From: Candidatus Eiseniibacteriota bacterium
Lineage (GTDB): Bacteria; Orphanbacterota; Orphanbacteria; Orphanbacterales; Orphanbacteraceae
Length of the DNA: 64,000 bases
Assembly (NCBI GenBank): GCA_029262235.1
Contig: JAJCZU010000004.1
Location: 682,001-746,000, forward strand
Direction: 5' to 3'
Positions within the stretch are counted from its first letter, which is position 1; each line of letters begins with the position of its first letter. Below, piece after piece: positions 38,162 to 47,442 of the stretch. Both the position numbers and the translations under genes were made by a program. A model generated the notes under the pieces. That model was given only the letters and a program-made list of their open reading frames with translations. It was not told the DNA's origin and ran no database searches.

Positions 38162-39627
38162 CGCATGTCCCCGGTTCTCCCGACACGGTCGAAACGCGGA
38201 TAGCCGTTGGCGTCGAACGCGAGATTGCGGATCGAGGGGTGCACGACGACGGCCGAACGGACGCCGACGAGCGCCGCCCAGTGCCCGCCCCACGGAATCA
38301 CATGGTCGAGCGTTTTCGCGAGATCGCCCGTCTCGCTGTCCGGAATCCTGACAGCCACGACATACGCTGATGCCTCGCCGGCCTCGAGCGAGCCGTACCA
38401 GTCGTTCGCCCCGGGCAGCCCCGCCGCCTTCAGGTTCGCGAACCGTTCGTCCTCGCGGGCGCGTGCGACGAAGCGTTCCGCAAGGGCGCGGGCGTCGGGA
38501 CGCCAGGCAGGGTAGACCACGCGCTCGTCGATCCGCTTGGGGGAGGATCGCGCCGACTTCTGCCTCGTGGCTTTGCCCGACACGGTGCCGGACCATGCGC
38601 TCGTGCGTACGGGAAGAGCGGATGCGAGCGTGGCATCCTTTTCCGTAATCGACTGACCGAGCGTAAGTAGATCCGTGTTGCGGGTCACGATCATGAGGAC
38701 CTCTTCTCCCGCCGATTCGACGATTCCGTAGCCACCGCGTTCCCCCAGTTTCCAGGCGGCCGCGTCGCGTACGAATGCGATGTCGTGCTCGTCGCGAATG
38801 AGTTCGATCTCGCGCCTCTGCTTCTTGCCCCGGCCGGCGTGTTCGACGTTGCCGGTCTTGACCAGCACGGGAACCTTCATGAGCGGGGATTCAGCGGGAT
38901 GGGGCGCCCGGGTCGATTTGTTTCGTGTGAGAAGGAAGTCGCTCGGGTAGGTTGCGGGACCGGGGTCGAGCGCCCATGCTCCCGTGCCCATCGGCATTTC
39001 TGAACCCCCCCGCGCCTGTTTTCCCCTCTTCGTAAGGGACGCGCCCGGTTGTGCAAGTGCGCGGATCAGGTCGCGCGGCTCTCCCGGCCATTTGATCTGG
39101 AGCGAAGTCAGTCCCGCCTCGCTCGCGCTTTCCACAAGATCACGCATGGTCGCGGGCGCCCCTGGAATGCCGCGCGCGCGCTGCCACGCCTCGAGCCAGC
39201 TCCGCGCGGTGACGCCTCTTCCGTCAAGCCATCCCGCAGGGGCGAGAGTGAACAGCCACTCCGTGCTGTCCTTCGACACGGACCATTCGCTCGCGCCGCA
39301 CGCCCGCACGTTCCCTTCGCAGTCGAGACGAATCAGCGGCTCGTACAGCATGCCGAAAAGAATGCGCTCGGCGTCGTTCGAGGCCACGGGCGCGCGCCCG
39401 GGGTCGACATCACCCATGACCGCGATCACGATCGGATCGCCGTCGTCGATCGTGTCCCCCGGCTTCGCGAGGCACGGGTCCGTCTTCGGCGCCGGGCGCA
39501 CGATGTCCCCCTCGGGGACCGTCGCCGGCCCGCAACCGGTCACGCCCGCGAACAGGAACCCCCCGCACATTGTCAGCGCGGCCCAGAACAACACCGGCCC
39601 ATGCCTGCTGCTCTCTTTTTGTCTCAT
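38158..39627 (-). CDS. Divergent solute-binding-protein-family 5-like lipoprotein, probably an accessory sensor
   Basis: ATG at 39627 with AGGGAG 7 bp upstream; 489 aa. Lipobox VTGC (LFAGVTGC). The N-terminal part follows the SBP_bac_5 pattern: AERILFGMLYEPLIRLDCEG, CGASEWSVSKDSTEWLFTLA and WLDGRGVTARSWLEAWQRA. The rest is divergent and carries many Lys/Arg-rich insertions (AGRGKKQRREIEL). No ABC permease or ATPase is nearby; instead it is translationally coupled to the histidine kinase. It may present a ligand to the kinase rather than feed a transporter. That role is inference. Confidence 0.78.
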   Translation of the reverse strand: MRQKESSRHGPVLFWAALTMCGGFLFAGVTGCGPATVPEGDIVRPAPKTDPCLAKPGDTIDDGDPIVIAVMGDVDPGRAPVASNDAERILFGMLYEPLIRLDCEGNVRACGASEWSVSKDSTEWLFTLAPAGWLDGRGVTARSWLEAWQRARGIPGAPATMRDLVESASEAGLTSLQIKWPGEPRDLIRALAQPGASLTKRGKQARGGSEMPMGTGAWALDPGPATYPSDFLLTRNKSTRAPHPAESPLMKVPVLVKTGNVEHAGRGKKQRREIELIRDEHDIAFVRDAAAWKLGERGGYGIVESAGEEVLMIVTRNTDLLTLGQSITEKDATLASALPVRTSAWSGTVSGKATRQKSARSSPKRIDERVVYPAWRPDARALAERFVARAREDERFANLKAAGLPGANDWYGSLEAGEASAYVVAVRIPDSETGDLAKTLDHVIPWGGHWAALVGVRSAVVVHPSIRNLAFDANGYPRFDRVGRTGDMR

Positions 39628-39783
39628 TCGTCTACTCCCTGGTATTGATCGCTTCTGCCGTTTCCGGCAGCCAACACTCTCACTTTCACCAAGCATTACC
39701 CGCTCGGGGCTTCGGAATCAACGGCTGTGATGAGTACAGGCCCGGACTTGCGGAAGAGTTCCCGCCGTGCCATTCTCGCCACT

Positions 39784-40377
39784 ATGAAACGAGAACGAGC
39801 CGAACAGTACTTCGATGCCCAGGCCCCCGTGTACGATTTTACGCGCCGGCTCTTCCTGACCGGGCGTGCGCGGGCGGTTTCCGCGCTCGCCGTGCGTCCC
39901 GGAGACCGGGTGGCCGACTGGGGGTGCGGAACCGGCCTCAATTTCCCGCTGATCGAGAAGCAGGGACCGGCGGAGATTATCGGTATCGACGCGTCCGAGG
40001 GGATGCTTCGCTCGGCCCGGGCCCGCCTGCCCGGCGCCCGCATTATAAAAGCCGACATGACCACGTTTCTTCTCGAGCCGCCCGTCGATCGGGCGCTCTG
40101 CTCGTACGCGCTCTCGCTCGTCGACGACTGGGAGGAGACGATCCGCAACATGAAGCGCGGCCTCGCCCCCGGCGGCCGGCTCGTGCTGCACGATTTCCAT
40201 CCGCTCGCCGGCGGCATGAAAGTGTTCGACGGGCTCTTTCGCTGGTGGATCGGGATTCACGGCGCCGTGCCGACGCGCCCCCTGCATGCATTTCTCTCAG
40301 GCGAGTTTCAACATGTGGAGCAGATCGTGCCGAGAATGGGGTTTTATGCCGTGCATGTGGCCGAAGGGCCGAAGTGA
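39784..40377 (+). CDS. Class I SAM-dependent methyltransferase
   Basis: Core motifs: AEQYFDAQAPVYDFTRRLFL (typical UbiE/MenG-like opening), VADWGCGTGLNFPLIE (SAM motif I), IIGIDASEGMLRSARARL (acidic loop), ALCSYALSLVDDWEETIRNMKRGLAPGGRLVLHDF (motif post-II/III). ATG 39784 gives 197 aa beginning MKRERAEQYFD. Neither it nor ATG 39730 has a Shine-Dalgarno; TTGCGG-N17-CATTCT would start transcription almost at 39784, so a leaderless message is possible. Substrate not evident; perhaps a quinone or lipid. Stands alone between divergent and convergent neighbours. Confidence 0.85.
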   Translation: MKRERAEQYFDAQAPVYDFTRRLFLTGRARAVSALAVRPGDRVADWGCGTGLNFPLIEKQGPAEIIGIDASEGMLRSARARLPGARIIKADMTTFLLEPPVDRALCSYALSLVDDWEETIRNMKRGLAPGGRLVLHDFHPLAGGMKVFDGLFRWWIGIHGAVPTRPLHAFLSGEFQHVEQIVPRMGFYAVHVAEGPK

Positions 40378-40427
40378 GAAGAGAGAGCAGGAGTGAGAGT
40401 GAGAGAAGTTGCTCCGCCGAGCGCGGA

Positions 40428-41705
40428 TTACTCGTCGGGAGTCGACGAGGCGACTTCGCCTTCGAGTCCTTCCGGATCGACCGTGGCCGCCGCGGGCGCC
40501 ATCCCTTCGGGGAGCGGAATCTCCGTGTCGAAAATGTTCATGAAGCGTGTCTGAGCCGAAGCCTTCGCCGCTTTGTCGTGCGCGTCCAGAATGCTGGCAA
40601 GAAAATGGTCCGGCGAGAAGTTCGCCTCCACATACTGCAGCGCGTTCTCGGTCAGTTCGCTCCGCAGTTCCATATCGACAAGCAGCTGGAAGAGTGACTT
40701 GCTGAACGCCTCCGGATCGACCGGCGGAACATGAAGCCCCGTGCGCCCGTTCTCGATCAGATGCGGAATCCCGCCCGTCTCCGTCGCCACAATCGCCGTC
40801 CCGCCGAACATCGCCTCTGCCGTGTAACGGTTCATCGCGCCGAAGCGATGCGGCGCCGCGAGAATGTCGATTGCCGCATGAAACGCCGGCATGTCCGTGA
40901 ACTGCGTCCAGAACGTGATCTGATCGCGCACGCCCAGGTTCGCCGCGTGACGGTTCAGCTCGTCGAGATTCGCCGCCATCGGATCCGGGTCGCGCCCGAC
41001 GACCCACACCCGCGGGCGAAGCCCCCGTTTCGCGACCAGTTCGAGCGCGTCGATCATTAGATCGATCCCGTTCTTGGGTAACAGTTCGCCGATCACGCCG
41101 ATCACGAGTTCGTCCGGGCTGACGCCCAGCCGGTCGCGCAGCGATTCGCCACGCTCCGGCGCGTTTTCGTCGAGCGGATTGACGAGCGGCTGCAGCGAGT
41201 GCAAACGATACAGCGCCTTCTGATTCTTCGGCGGCAGTTCGCTCATGAGGATCTGCTCGACCGCCACCGTGTCCGGCACGATCAGGTCCGCGTACCGGAA
41301 CATCGGGCTGATCAGGTCCTCGGGGGTCAGGCCCGGCTGCACATGAGCGATCGTAGGAAGGCCGAGCATTTTCGCCGCTGGTAGAAACGATGCCAGAGAA
41401 GGAATGCTCATCGAGTGAACGAGTTCGATCTCGTTCGCCCGCAGCGCGCTGAACGTGCACGCCACATTCGCGATGAATTCCCAGGGTCGGTTCTTCCGTA
41501 TCGAAGCGCTCGGGAACGCGGTCGTCGCAAACCCTTCCGTCTGAAAGATGGCGAGGTCCGCATCGTCTTCCTGCCCGAATATCACGATCTCCCTGCCCGC
41601 CGCCCGCAGCGCCATCGCCACATCGAGCGCGAACGAAACCTGGGGGAGAACCTTCTCCCCCGGAGCCGCGATAATCGCAATCTTTTTAATGTCTTGTGTA
41701 GTCAT
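40428..41705 (-). CDS. Glycosyltransferase family 4 (GT-B) protein
   Basis: 425 aa from the ATG at 41705 (MTTQDIKKIAIIAAPGE). GT-B fold: N-terminal domain with VSFALDVAMALRAAGREIVIFG and LVHSMSIPSLASFLPAAKMLGLPTIAHVQPG; C-terminal nucleotide-sugar domain with LVIGVIGELLPKNGIDLMIDAL, DILAAPHRFGAMNRYTAEAMFGGTAIVATETGGIPHLIENGRTGLHVPPVDPEAF. The usual EPFG..(L/A)EA motif reads RFGAMNRYTAEA, so the first Glu of the EX7E pair seems replaced. Acidic C-terminal tail. Likely builds cell-surface glycans or glycolipids; acceptor unknown. Confidence 0.88.
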   Translation of the reverse strand: MTTQDIKKIAIIAAPGEKVLPQVSFALDVAMALRAAGREIVIFGQEDDADLAIFQTEGFATTAFPSASIRKNRPWEFIANVACTFSALRANEIELVHSMSIPSLASFLPAAKMLGLPTIAHVQPGLTPEDLISPMFRYADLIVPDTVAVEQILMSELPPKNQKALYRLHSLQPLVNPLDENAPERGESLRDRLGVSPDELVIGVIGELLPKNGIDLMIDALELVAKRGLRPRVWVVGRDPDPMAANLDELNRHAANLGVRDQITFWTQFTDMPAFHAAIDILAAPHRFGAMNRYTAEAMFGGTAIVATETGGIPHLIENGRTGLHVPPVDPEAFSKSLFQLLVDMELRSELTENALQYVEANFSPDHFLASILDAHDKAAKASAQTRFMNIFDTEIPLPEGMAPAAATVDPEGLEGEVASSTPDE

Positions 41706-41837
41706 AGCGCCCAGTCCAAGGATCGGAATCGCAGGGTGTTCCCTTGATAGCAAGTTGTCCTATTGGAAACCGGGGGGGACGAATGCGCGAAATGAGGCGA
41801 ATCGGAACGGAATCGTGAGAAGTTTGATCCGCGCGTC

Positions 41838-44183
41838 CTAAAAAGGAAAAAAGACGGGTACGAGCACTACGAGCATGGCCAGGAGCAGAATCGTGAGCGG
41901 CGTACCAATCTTGAGGAAGTCCGATACTTTATAGCCGCCGGCGCCCATGACCAGCAGCCCGGCCTTGGCGCTGAACGGCGTCATGAACGCGACGGAGGCC
42001 GCGAGTGCGATCCCCATCATGAGTGTGCGCGGATTGATCCCCATCTGCTGGGCGGCCTGGATCGAAACGGGGGTCAGAAGCACCACCGCCGGCGCGCCGT
42101 CCAGGCTCTGACTCAGGATGCTCGCAAGCACGACGAGACCGGCGAGCACGGCGTACGGCCCGTACGATCCCGTAAGGTCGATCACTGTTGTGGAGAGCAG
42201 CATGGCCGCGCCCGTGCGCTCCATCGCGATGCCGAGCGGCAGGATGGCCGCCACGAGAAACAGCGCTCTCCATTCCACCGCCCGATACGCCTCGGTCATC
42301 GTGATCGCTCCACTCGCCGCAACAAACACCGCACCGGCAAACGCCGCGATATGAACAGGCTGCCAGCCTGTAACGACCAGAAGAATCATCAGGAGCAGCC
42401 CGCCGATCGCGAACGGGGCCTTCGCTTGATTGGCCGGTTTCTGCGCGCGACGGGAGAGGGTGACGAAGTTCGGGTCGGAGCCGAAGATGTGAATCTTTCT
42501 CCACGGCCCCTGCACGAGAAGCGCGTCACCGAAACGGAGTGGAGTATTCGCGAGCCCTGTGTGAACAGGCTCACCCTCCCTCCAGATCGCCAGTACCTGG
42601 AGACCGTATTTCTCCGCGAAGCGAAGATCCGTCAGCGTGCGGCCGGCGACGTTCGAGCGCGGCGAGATCGCTGCTTCGACAAGCCCGATGTCATCGCTCA
42701 TGATGACCGAATCCGTCACGTTCTGCTCGATCTGCACGTTCCCGAGAAGGGCGACCCGCCTGATGCGGTCCGGATCACCGATGACCAGCAGACAGTCGGC
42801 GGGGCGAATTTCCTCCTTCGGGTCGAGCGCAGGCAGCATCTCTTCTCCCCGCATGATCGCGGCGATCGTAAGCCCCGTGAGCTCACCCAGCCTGCTCTCT
42901 TCGATCGTCGTCGACGAAAGGGCCGAAGTCGACGGCACGCGGAGCAGAAAGATGTGTCCTTCGAGATTGCGGAACGCCGAGGGCCCGCGCGAAGACACTT
43001 CGAGATCCCGTCTCTGGCTGAGAGATTCGATCTCGTCGGGCGCGCCGAGAACGAGAATTTCGTCGCCGACCCGCAGTCTCAGATCGGCCAGCTCCGTGTT
43101 CATCAGTTTTGCGCCGCGCCGAACCCCGGCGACCACGACATGAAACTTCCCGCGGAATCCGATCCCCCGCAATGTTTTGCCTACGAGCTGGGAATCGGGC
43201 CGAATCACGGCGGTCATCCCGGTCATGCGCCTCGCGGCTTTCGAAAAGCTGTCGTGAAGCCCCTGCTCTTCGATCTCGACATCGCGCACGCGGAGCAGCT
43301 CTTGGATGTCCGTCCGCGGGCCCTTTACGAGCAGCACATCCCCTTCACCGAGTACCGTTTCGCCGTCCGGCGCGAGATGCTTGCGTCCCTTGTGCAGGAC
43401 ACCGACCACCTGCAGTCCCAGGGCTTTGCCGAACTCCGTTTCGCCAAGCGTCATCCCGTCCAGCTTCGATCCGATCGGAATGCGGATGGAAAACATTTCT
43501 TCCGCAAGCCGGTACGTGCGGGCGAGCCTTTTCTGCGAGGTTGAGAGAGAGCTGATATTGCGATCGGGGAGCAGTCGCTTTCCGGCGAAGACCATATAGA
43601 GAATCCCCGTGGCGACGAAGATCAATCCGATCGGCGTGAAGTCGAAGAGGCCGAACGGTTCGAATCCGCGCTCGCGCAGCATTTCCGCCGCCAGAATATT
43701 GGGGGGAGTCCCGACGAGCGTCACCATGCCGCCGAGGATCGCGCCGAAAGCGAGGGGCAGGAACAGGCGTGACGGGGAGACATCGGACTTTCGGCAGATG
43801 CTCGCTACCGCGGGAAGCAGCATGGCGGTGGCCGCGATATTGTTCATGAAGGCCGAAAGCGTCGCGGAAACAAGCATCACGGTGATCAGGAGCAGGGTCT
43901 CGCGGTTGCCGATCAATCGGTGCACCCCGCTGCCGACCGCATCGGCCACTCCCGTGCGAAGCAGCGCCGTGGAAACGAAGAAGATGGAACCCATCGTGAT
44001 GACCGCGGGTGACGCGAATCCGCCGAATGCCTCGGCGGGAGTGATAAAGCGAGCGAGAATCAGGATCAGAAGCCCGATGCAGGCGGTGAGATCGATCGGG
44101 ATCTTCTCAGTGAAGAAAACGTACGCCATCGCCATGATCAGGGCGAAGAGGATGCCGATTTCAATTGTCATGTTCGAAAACAT
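41838..44183 (-). CDS. SLC13/DASS-family permease with four RCK_C (TrkA-C) domains
   Basis: The ORF is open 200 bp further upstream, but the membrane protein begins at MFSNMTIEIGILFALIMAM; ATG 44183 gives 781 aa. N-terminal membrane half (IPIDLTACIGLLILILARFITPAEAFGGFASPAVITMGSIFFV), then cytosolic RCK_C domains: IGSKLDGMTLGETEFGKALGLQVVGV, DSQLVGKTLRGIGFRGKFHVVVAGV, TTIEESRLGELTGLTIAAIMRG and RSNVAGRTLTDLRFAEKYGLQVLAI; then a second membrane half (AAILPLGIAMERTGAAMLLS, IALAASVAFMTPFSAKAGLLVMG). A sodium-coupled di- or oxyanion carrier is likely. Two RCK_C domains are common in this family; I count four. Confidence 0.87.
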   Translation of the reverse strand: MFSNMTIEIGILFALIMAMAYVFFTEKIPIDLTACIGLLILILARFITPAEAFGGFASPAVITMGSIFFVSTALLRTGVADAVGSGVHRLIGNRETLLLITVMLVSATLSAFMNNIAATAMLLPAVASICRKSDVSPSRLFLPLAFGAILGGMVTLVGTPPNILAAEMLRERGFEPFGLFDFTPIGLIFVATGILYMVFAGKRLLPDRNISSLSTSQKRLARTYRLAEEMFSIRIPIGSKLDGMTLGETEFGKALGLQVVGVLHKGRKHLAPDGETVLGEGDVLLVKGPRTDIQELLRVRDVEIEEQGLHDSFSKAARRMTGMTAVIRPDSQLVGKTLRGIGFRGKFHVVVAGVRRGAKLMNTELADLRLRVGDEILVLGAPDEIESLSQRRDLEVSSRGPSAFRNLEGHIFLLRVPSTSALSSTTIEESRLGELTGLTIAAIMRGEEMLPALDPKEEIRPADCLLVIGDPDRIRRVALLGNVQIEQNVTDSVIMSDDIGLVEAAISPRSNVAGRTLTDLRFAEKYGLQVLAIWREGEPVHTGLANTPLRFGDALLVQGPWRKIHIFGSDPNFVTLSRRAQKPANQAKAPFAIGGLLLMILLVVTGWQPVHIAAFAGAVFVAASGAITMTEAYRAVEWRALFLVAAILPLGIAMERTGAAMLLSTTVIDLTGSYGPYAVLAGLVVLASILSQSLDGAPAVVLLTPVSIQAAQQMGINPRTLMMGIALAASVAFMTPFSAKAGLLVMGAGGYKVSDFLKIGTPLTILLLAMLVVLVPVFFPF

Positions 44184-44553
44184 AACGACTGGCTGCGATT
44201 GAGTAAAGCATTCGGAAGCCGCAGGCAGGAAGACAGCGCGATTTTGTTCATCATCGCGACGCCGGATCGAGTTCAGGCTCGTCTCTTGCGGGGCCCCTTC
44301 CTCACTCCGCGCAGACCGGTTCGGGGAATCTCCGCCCGTCTGACGCATGAGCGGGTGGCGCGCCGCGCGGGGACACGAGGCCACGGGCTTCTCACATCTT
44401 CACTTCGCGAACAGGCCGGTCCCCGGAGCCCGTGAGGCCCATTGGCCGTCAGCCAGGACGAGCGGGCGGAGGGGATCCGGCGCTGGAGACCGCGTTTTAC
44501 GTATGATTGACACAGCCGGTGCGTTGGAGACCTGATAAAATAGGAAACGACTC
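44184..44553. other. Divergent intergenic region between the SLC13 permease and the OmpR-type regulator
   Basis: No convincing gene; small ORFs here lack family features. It contains an 8-bp inverted repeat, CACGGGCT (44382-44389) / AGCCCGTG (44427-44434), a perfect TTGACA at 44507-44512 and TAAAAT at 44536-44541. The 23-bp gap between these hexamers is too long for a normal sigma-70 promoter. AGGA lies 8 bp before the regulator ATG. Confidence 0.6.
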
Positions 44554-45255
44554 ATGAACAGCGAACCCACACGTAAAGTCCTGATCGTCGAAGACGAGGC
44601 CTCCATTCGGAAGGCCCTGATCGACCTCGTGGCGAATGCCGGTTATACGGTCGTGTCCGCCGAGGACGGCGACGCCGGGCTTGCTCTCGCCGAAGATCCC
44701 TCTGTCGATATCGTGCTCCTCGATCTCATGCTCCCGAAACGCGACGGCATCGAAGTGTGTCAGAAGATCCGCGAACGCCGGCCCGAGCTCTACGTCATCA
44801 TGCTGACGGCGAAGGGGGCGGAGGACGACAAGGTGGCCGGGCTGCAGTCGGGGGCCGACGACTACGTGACGAAACCGTTCGGCGCGAGTGAACTGCTGGC
44901 GCGGCTCGAAAGTGTCGGGCGCCGGCTCGCGGTGCGCGAGGAGACGGCCGGCCCGATCGAAGCGTGCGGCGTGCAGTTTCATCTCGCGCGCTGCATTGCG
45001 CTTCGCGGCGACGACGAGATCCATTTGACGGCGAAAGAGGCCGCGATCCTGAAGCTGCTTCATCAGCACAAGGATCGAGCCGTATCGCGCGCCGAGCTTC
45101 TCGAGAAAGTGTGGAGTGCGCCGGCCACTCTGGAAACGCGCACGGTCGATATGACGATCGCAAACTTACGACAGAAAATCGAAGAGAATCCGGCAGCGCC
45201 CCAGATCGTCGTGACCGTGAAGGGCGTCGGCTACGCGTGGACGGAGAGCTACTGA
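44554..45255 (+). CDS. OmpR/PhoB-family response regulator
   Basis: 233 aa. Receiver: LIVEDEASIRKAL (acidic pair), VDIVLLDLMLPKRDG with phospho-acceptor Asp near 56, MLTAKGAEDDKVAGLQSGADDYVTKPFGASELLARL with Thr/Lys switch residues. C-terminal winged helix: IHLTAKEAAILKLLHQHKDRAVSRAELLEKVW and TRTVDMTIANLRQKIEENPAAPQIVVTVKGVGYAW. DNA-binding activator or repressor, paired with the kinase that follows through a TGATG overlap. Confidence 0.95.
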   Translation: MNSEPTRKVLIVEDEASIRKALIDLVANAGYTVVSAEDGDAGLALAEDPSVDIVLLDLMLPKRDGIEVCQKIRERRPELYVIMLTAKGAEDDKVAGLQSGADDYVTKPFGASELLARLESVGRRLAVREETAGPIEACGVQFHLARCIALRGDDEIHLTAKEAAILKLLHQHKDRAVSRAELLEKVWSAPATLETRTVDMTIANLRQKIEENPAAPQIVVTVKGVGYAWTESY

Positions 45256-46865
45256 TGCGGCGGCATCGCACCACGCTTCTTTTCGCGCTCGTTTTTCTTG
45301 CGGTGATTCTGCCGTGCGCGGCCTGGTATGCGCTCGGGCATCGGTCGGCAACGCGGGAAGCGGCGCAGCATGTGGATCTCGTGAAGCTGCGCGTCGAGCA
45401 GACGGCCTCGCGCCTGGCGGAACGGGTGGCGACGCGTCTCGAGGCGCTCCGCTCGGCCGAAAGCCGCCGCCCCGCGCATCATTATCGAGCGGAGTACATC
45501 GACCCGGCGAGCCAGTGCGATTGCGCCGTGGCGCGCCCGGCGATGCTGGCGGGCGGTTCTGCCGACGATCTCATTCTGTCGTACTTCGAAATGGCCCCGG
45601 ACGGCCGCGTGGCGCTCCCGGGCGATCCCGGCCAGGCCGACGTGCCGAACAGCTGCTGGGAACTGCGCGATCATCTCGAATCGGATTACCGCGACTACTT
45701 CGAACTCGTTTCCGCGCGTCGCAGCGCCTTTCCCATGGCCGGCATCACGCAGGCCGCGGCGATATGGACCGACGGCAAGCGCGAAGAACGCACGATTCGC
45801 GTCGAGCCGCTTCGCTGGGTCGAGCTCGAATACGGCGGGAGCCCCGTTCTTACGGCGGTTCGCCATTGCGAAGAAGCGAGCGGTCAGTACCTGCAGGGAT
45901 TCTTCATCGATGGCGGGACCGTGCAGCGTCTGTTTCACGACAGCAGGTTCCCGGCGGAGCTGGTGCACGGCACGTGGGCAGAGCGCGCGGAGCAGGACTT
46001 CGGCAGCGCGCCCGTGCCGATCGAGGGGCTCAACTGGATCGTACGAGTGGACGCGTCAGAGGCCGTTCGTCTCGCGTCGCTCACGGGGAATCAATCGATC
46101 GCGCGCTTTCACCGCACGTTCGGGTTCGTCGGGGGCGCCACGCTTCTCGTCGCCTGCGCGATCGTGCTGCTGCTCTGGCACACGGATCGCGTTTCGCACG
46201 AACGCGCCCGCTTTGCCGCTTCGGCCGCGCACGAACTGAAGACGCCGCTCGCCGGACTCAGGCTCTACAGCGACATGCTCGCGAAGGGGCTCGGCGACGC
46301 GGGCAAGACCGCGGAGTACGCTTCCCATATTTCGTCCGAGGCCGACCGGCTCGGGCGCGTCGTTACGAACGTGTTGAACTACTCGCAGATCGAGCGCGAC
46401 GGCCTGCGGCTCAGCCCGCAGCGCGCGGATCTTGCGGGCGCCGTGCGCGAATGCGCCGCGAAAATCCAGCCTGCGCTTGAAGCCGCCGGCGCGAAGCTTC
46501 GCCTGCGTCTCGAAGGCGCCGCGCCCGCGCTGTTCGATCGTGACGCGCTCTTTCAGATTCTGCAGAACCTGATCGACAACGCCGAAAAATACTCGCGCGA
46601 AAGCGACGACCGCACGATCGACGTGCTCGTGGAGGATGCCGATCGAACCGTGGCGCTGTCTGTAATCGATCACGGCCCCGGAATCGACGCTTCGAAGCGT
46701 CGCAAAATGTTCGGCGCGTTTCAGCGCGGCGACCGCGAAGCGCCGGAGGGGCTCGGCCTCGGGCTCATGCTCGTCCGCAACCTCGTGCGCGCGCAGTCGG
46801 GCAAGATACGGTACGGCGACGCGCCAGGCGGCGGCGCCATGTTCACGGTGGAGTTTCCGAAGTAG
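45255..46865 (+). CDS. Membrane sensor histidine kinase
   Basis: The track ORF starts too early; ATG at 45255 overlaps the regulator stop, giving 536 aa. Membrane spans at about 8-27 (LLFALVFLAVILPCAAWYAL) and 288-312 (FVGGATLLVACAIVLLLW), with a 260-residue periplasmic sensor that includes a Cys-Asp-Cys (SQCDCAV) and further Cys (NSCWELR, RHCEEA). H-box RFAASAAHELKTPLAGLRLYSDML with His near 325; no clear HAMP. ATPase: NLIDNAEKYS, DHGPGID, APEGLGLGLMLVRNLV. Four cysteines in the sensor hint at redox or metal sensing, unproven. Confidence 0.94.
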   Translation: MRRHRTTLLFALVFLAVILPCAAWYALGHRSATREAAQHVDLVKLRVEQTASRLAERVATRLEALRSAESRRPAHHYRAEYIDPASQCDCAVARPAMLAGGSADDLILSYFEMAPDGRVALPGDPGQADVPNSCWELRDHLESDYRDYFELVSARRSAFPMAGITQAAAIWTDGKREERTIRVEPLRWVELEYGGSPVLTAVRHCEEASGQYLQGFFIDGGTVQRLFHDSRFPAELVHGTWAERAEQDFGSAPVPIEGLNWIVRVDASEAVRLASLTGNQSIARFHRTFGFVGGATLLVACAIVLLLWHTDRVSHERARFAASAAHELKTPLAGLRLYSDMLAKGLGDAGKTAEYASHISSEADRLGRVVTNVLNYSQIERDGLRLSPQRADLAGAVRECAAKIQPALEAAGAKLRLRLEGAAPALFDRDALFQILQNLIDNAEKYSRESDDRTIDVLVEDADRTVALSVIDHGPGIDASKRRKMFGAFQRGDREAPEGLGLGLMLVRNLVRAQSGKIRYGDAPGGGAMFTVEFPK

Positions 46866-46875
46866 TGGCGAGGGG

Positions 46876-47376
46876 CTAGTAGATCAGGATGTCGGCGTCG
46901 CCCGTTTCGGTGTCGTAGATGCAGGCGGAAACGACGCCTTTCACGAGTCCGTGCACTTCGCCCGGGTTGATCAGCACCGTGTCGCCGTCCATCGTGACTT
47001 CATGCTCGTGATTGTGCCCGAAGCAGACCACGTCGTATTGATCGGAACGCGCGAGTGCCCGCCCGATCGTGTCGTAGTGAATGAGCGCGAATCGCTTGCC
47101 TTCGAACGAAAGCTCCGCGAACTCCCCGTGAAAGATGACCTGGCGCTCTTCATTGCAGGCAGCGACCGCGTTCCGCTCGATGCGCATGAGGTCGCCGTCG
47201 TTGTTTCCGAACACGATGTGAATGTCGCGCGGGAATCCCTTCGCGAGATCGTTTACTATGAACGGCGCGCAAAGGTCGCCGAGGCAAACGAGCGCGTCGC
47301 ATTCCTCCAGCGTGAGAAGGACCGTGCGCAGGTTGTCCCGCCGGTCGTGAATGTCCGATATGATTCCGATCTGCAT
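46876..47376 (-). CDS. YfcE/MJ0936-family metallophosphoesterase
   Basis: The track ORF is over-extended. ATG at 47376 starts MQIGIISDIHDRRDNL, the family's usual N-terminus, giving 166 aa. Calcineurin-like metal motifs: ISDIHD, LVCLGDLCAP, HIVFGNNDGD, ALIHYDTIG and VVCFGHNHEHEV, then TVLINPGEV. A two-metal phosphodiesterase of small cytoplasmic type; physiological substrate unknown. It lies 66 bp from the divergent DinB-like gene and ends 10 bp from the convergent kinase gene. Confidence 0.92.
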   Translation of the reverse strand: MQIGIISDIHDRRDNLRTVLLTLEECDALVCLGDLCAPFIVNDLAKGFPRDIHIVFGNNDGDLMRIERNAVAACNEERQVIFHGEFAELSFEGKRFALIHYDTIGRALARSDQYDVVCFGHNHEHEVTMDGDTVLINPGEVHGLVKGVVSACIYDTETGDADILIY

Positions 47377-47442
47377 GCGTATACTTTGCCCGGAATGCGC
47401 ATGGTACGTCAACTGTTGCGAGAAGCGGGGAGGACGAGACGG

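Noticed and set aside
44199-44435. 78-aa plus-strand ORF in the permease/regulator gap
   Set aside because: No ribosome site, Arg-rich, no family resemblance.
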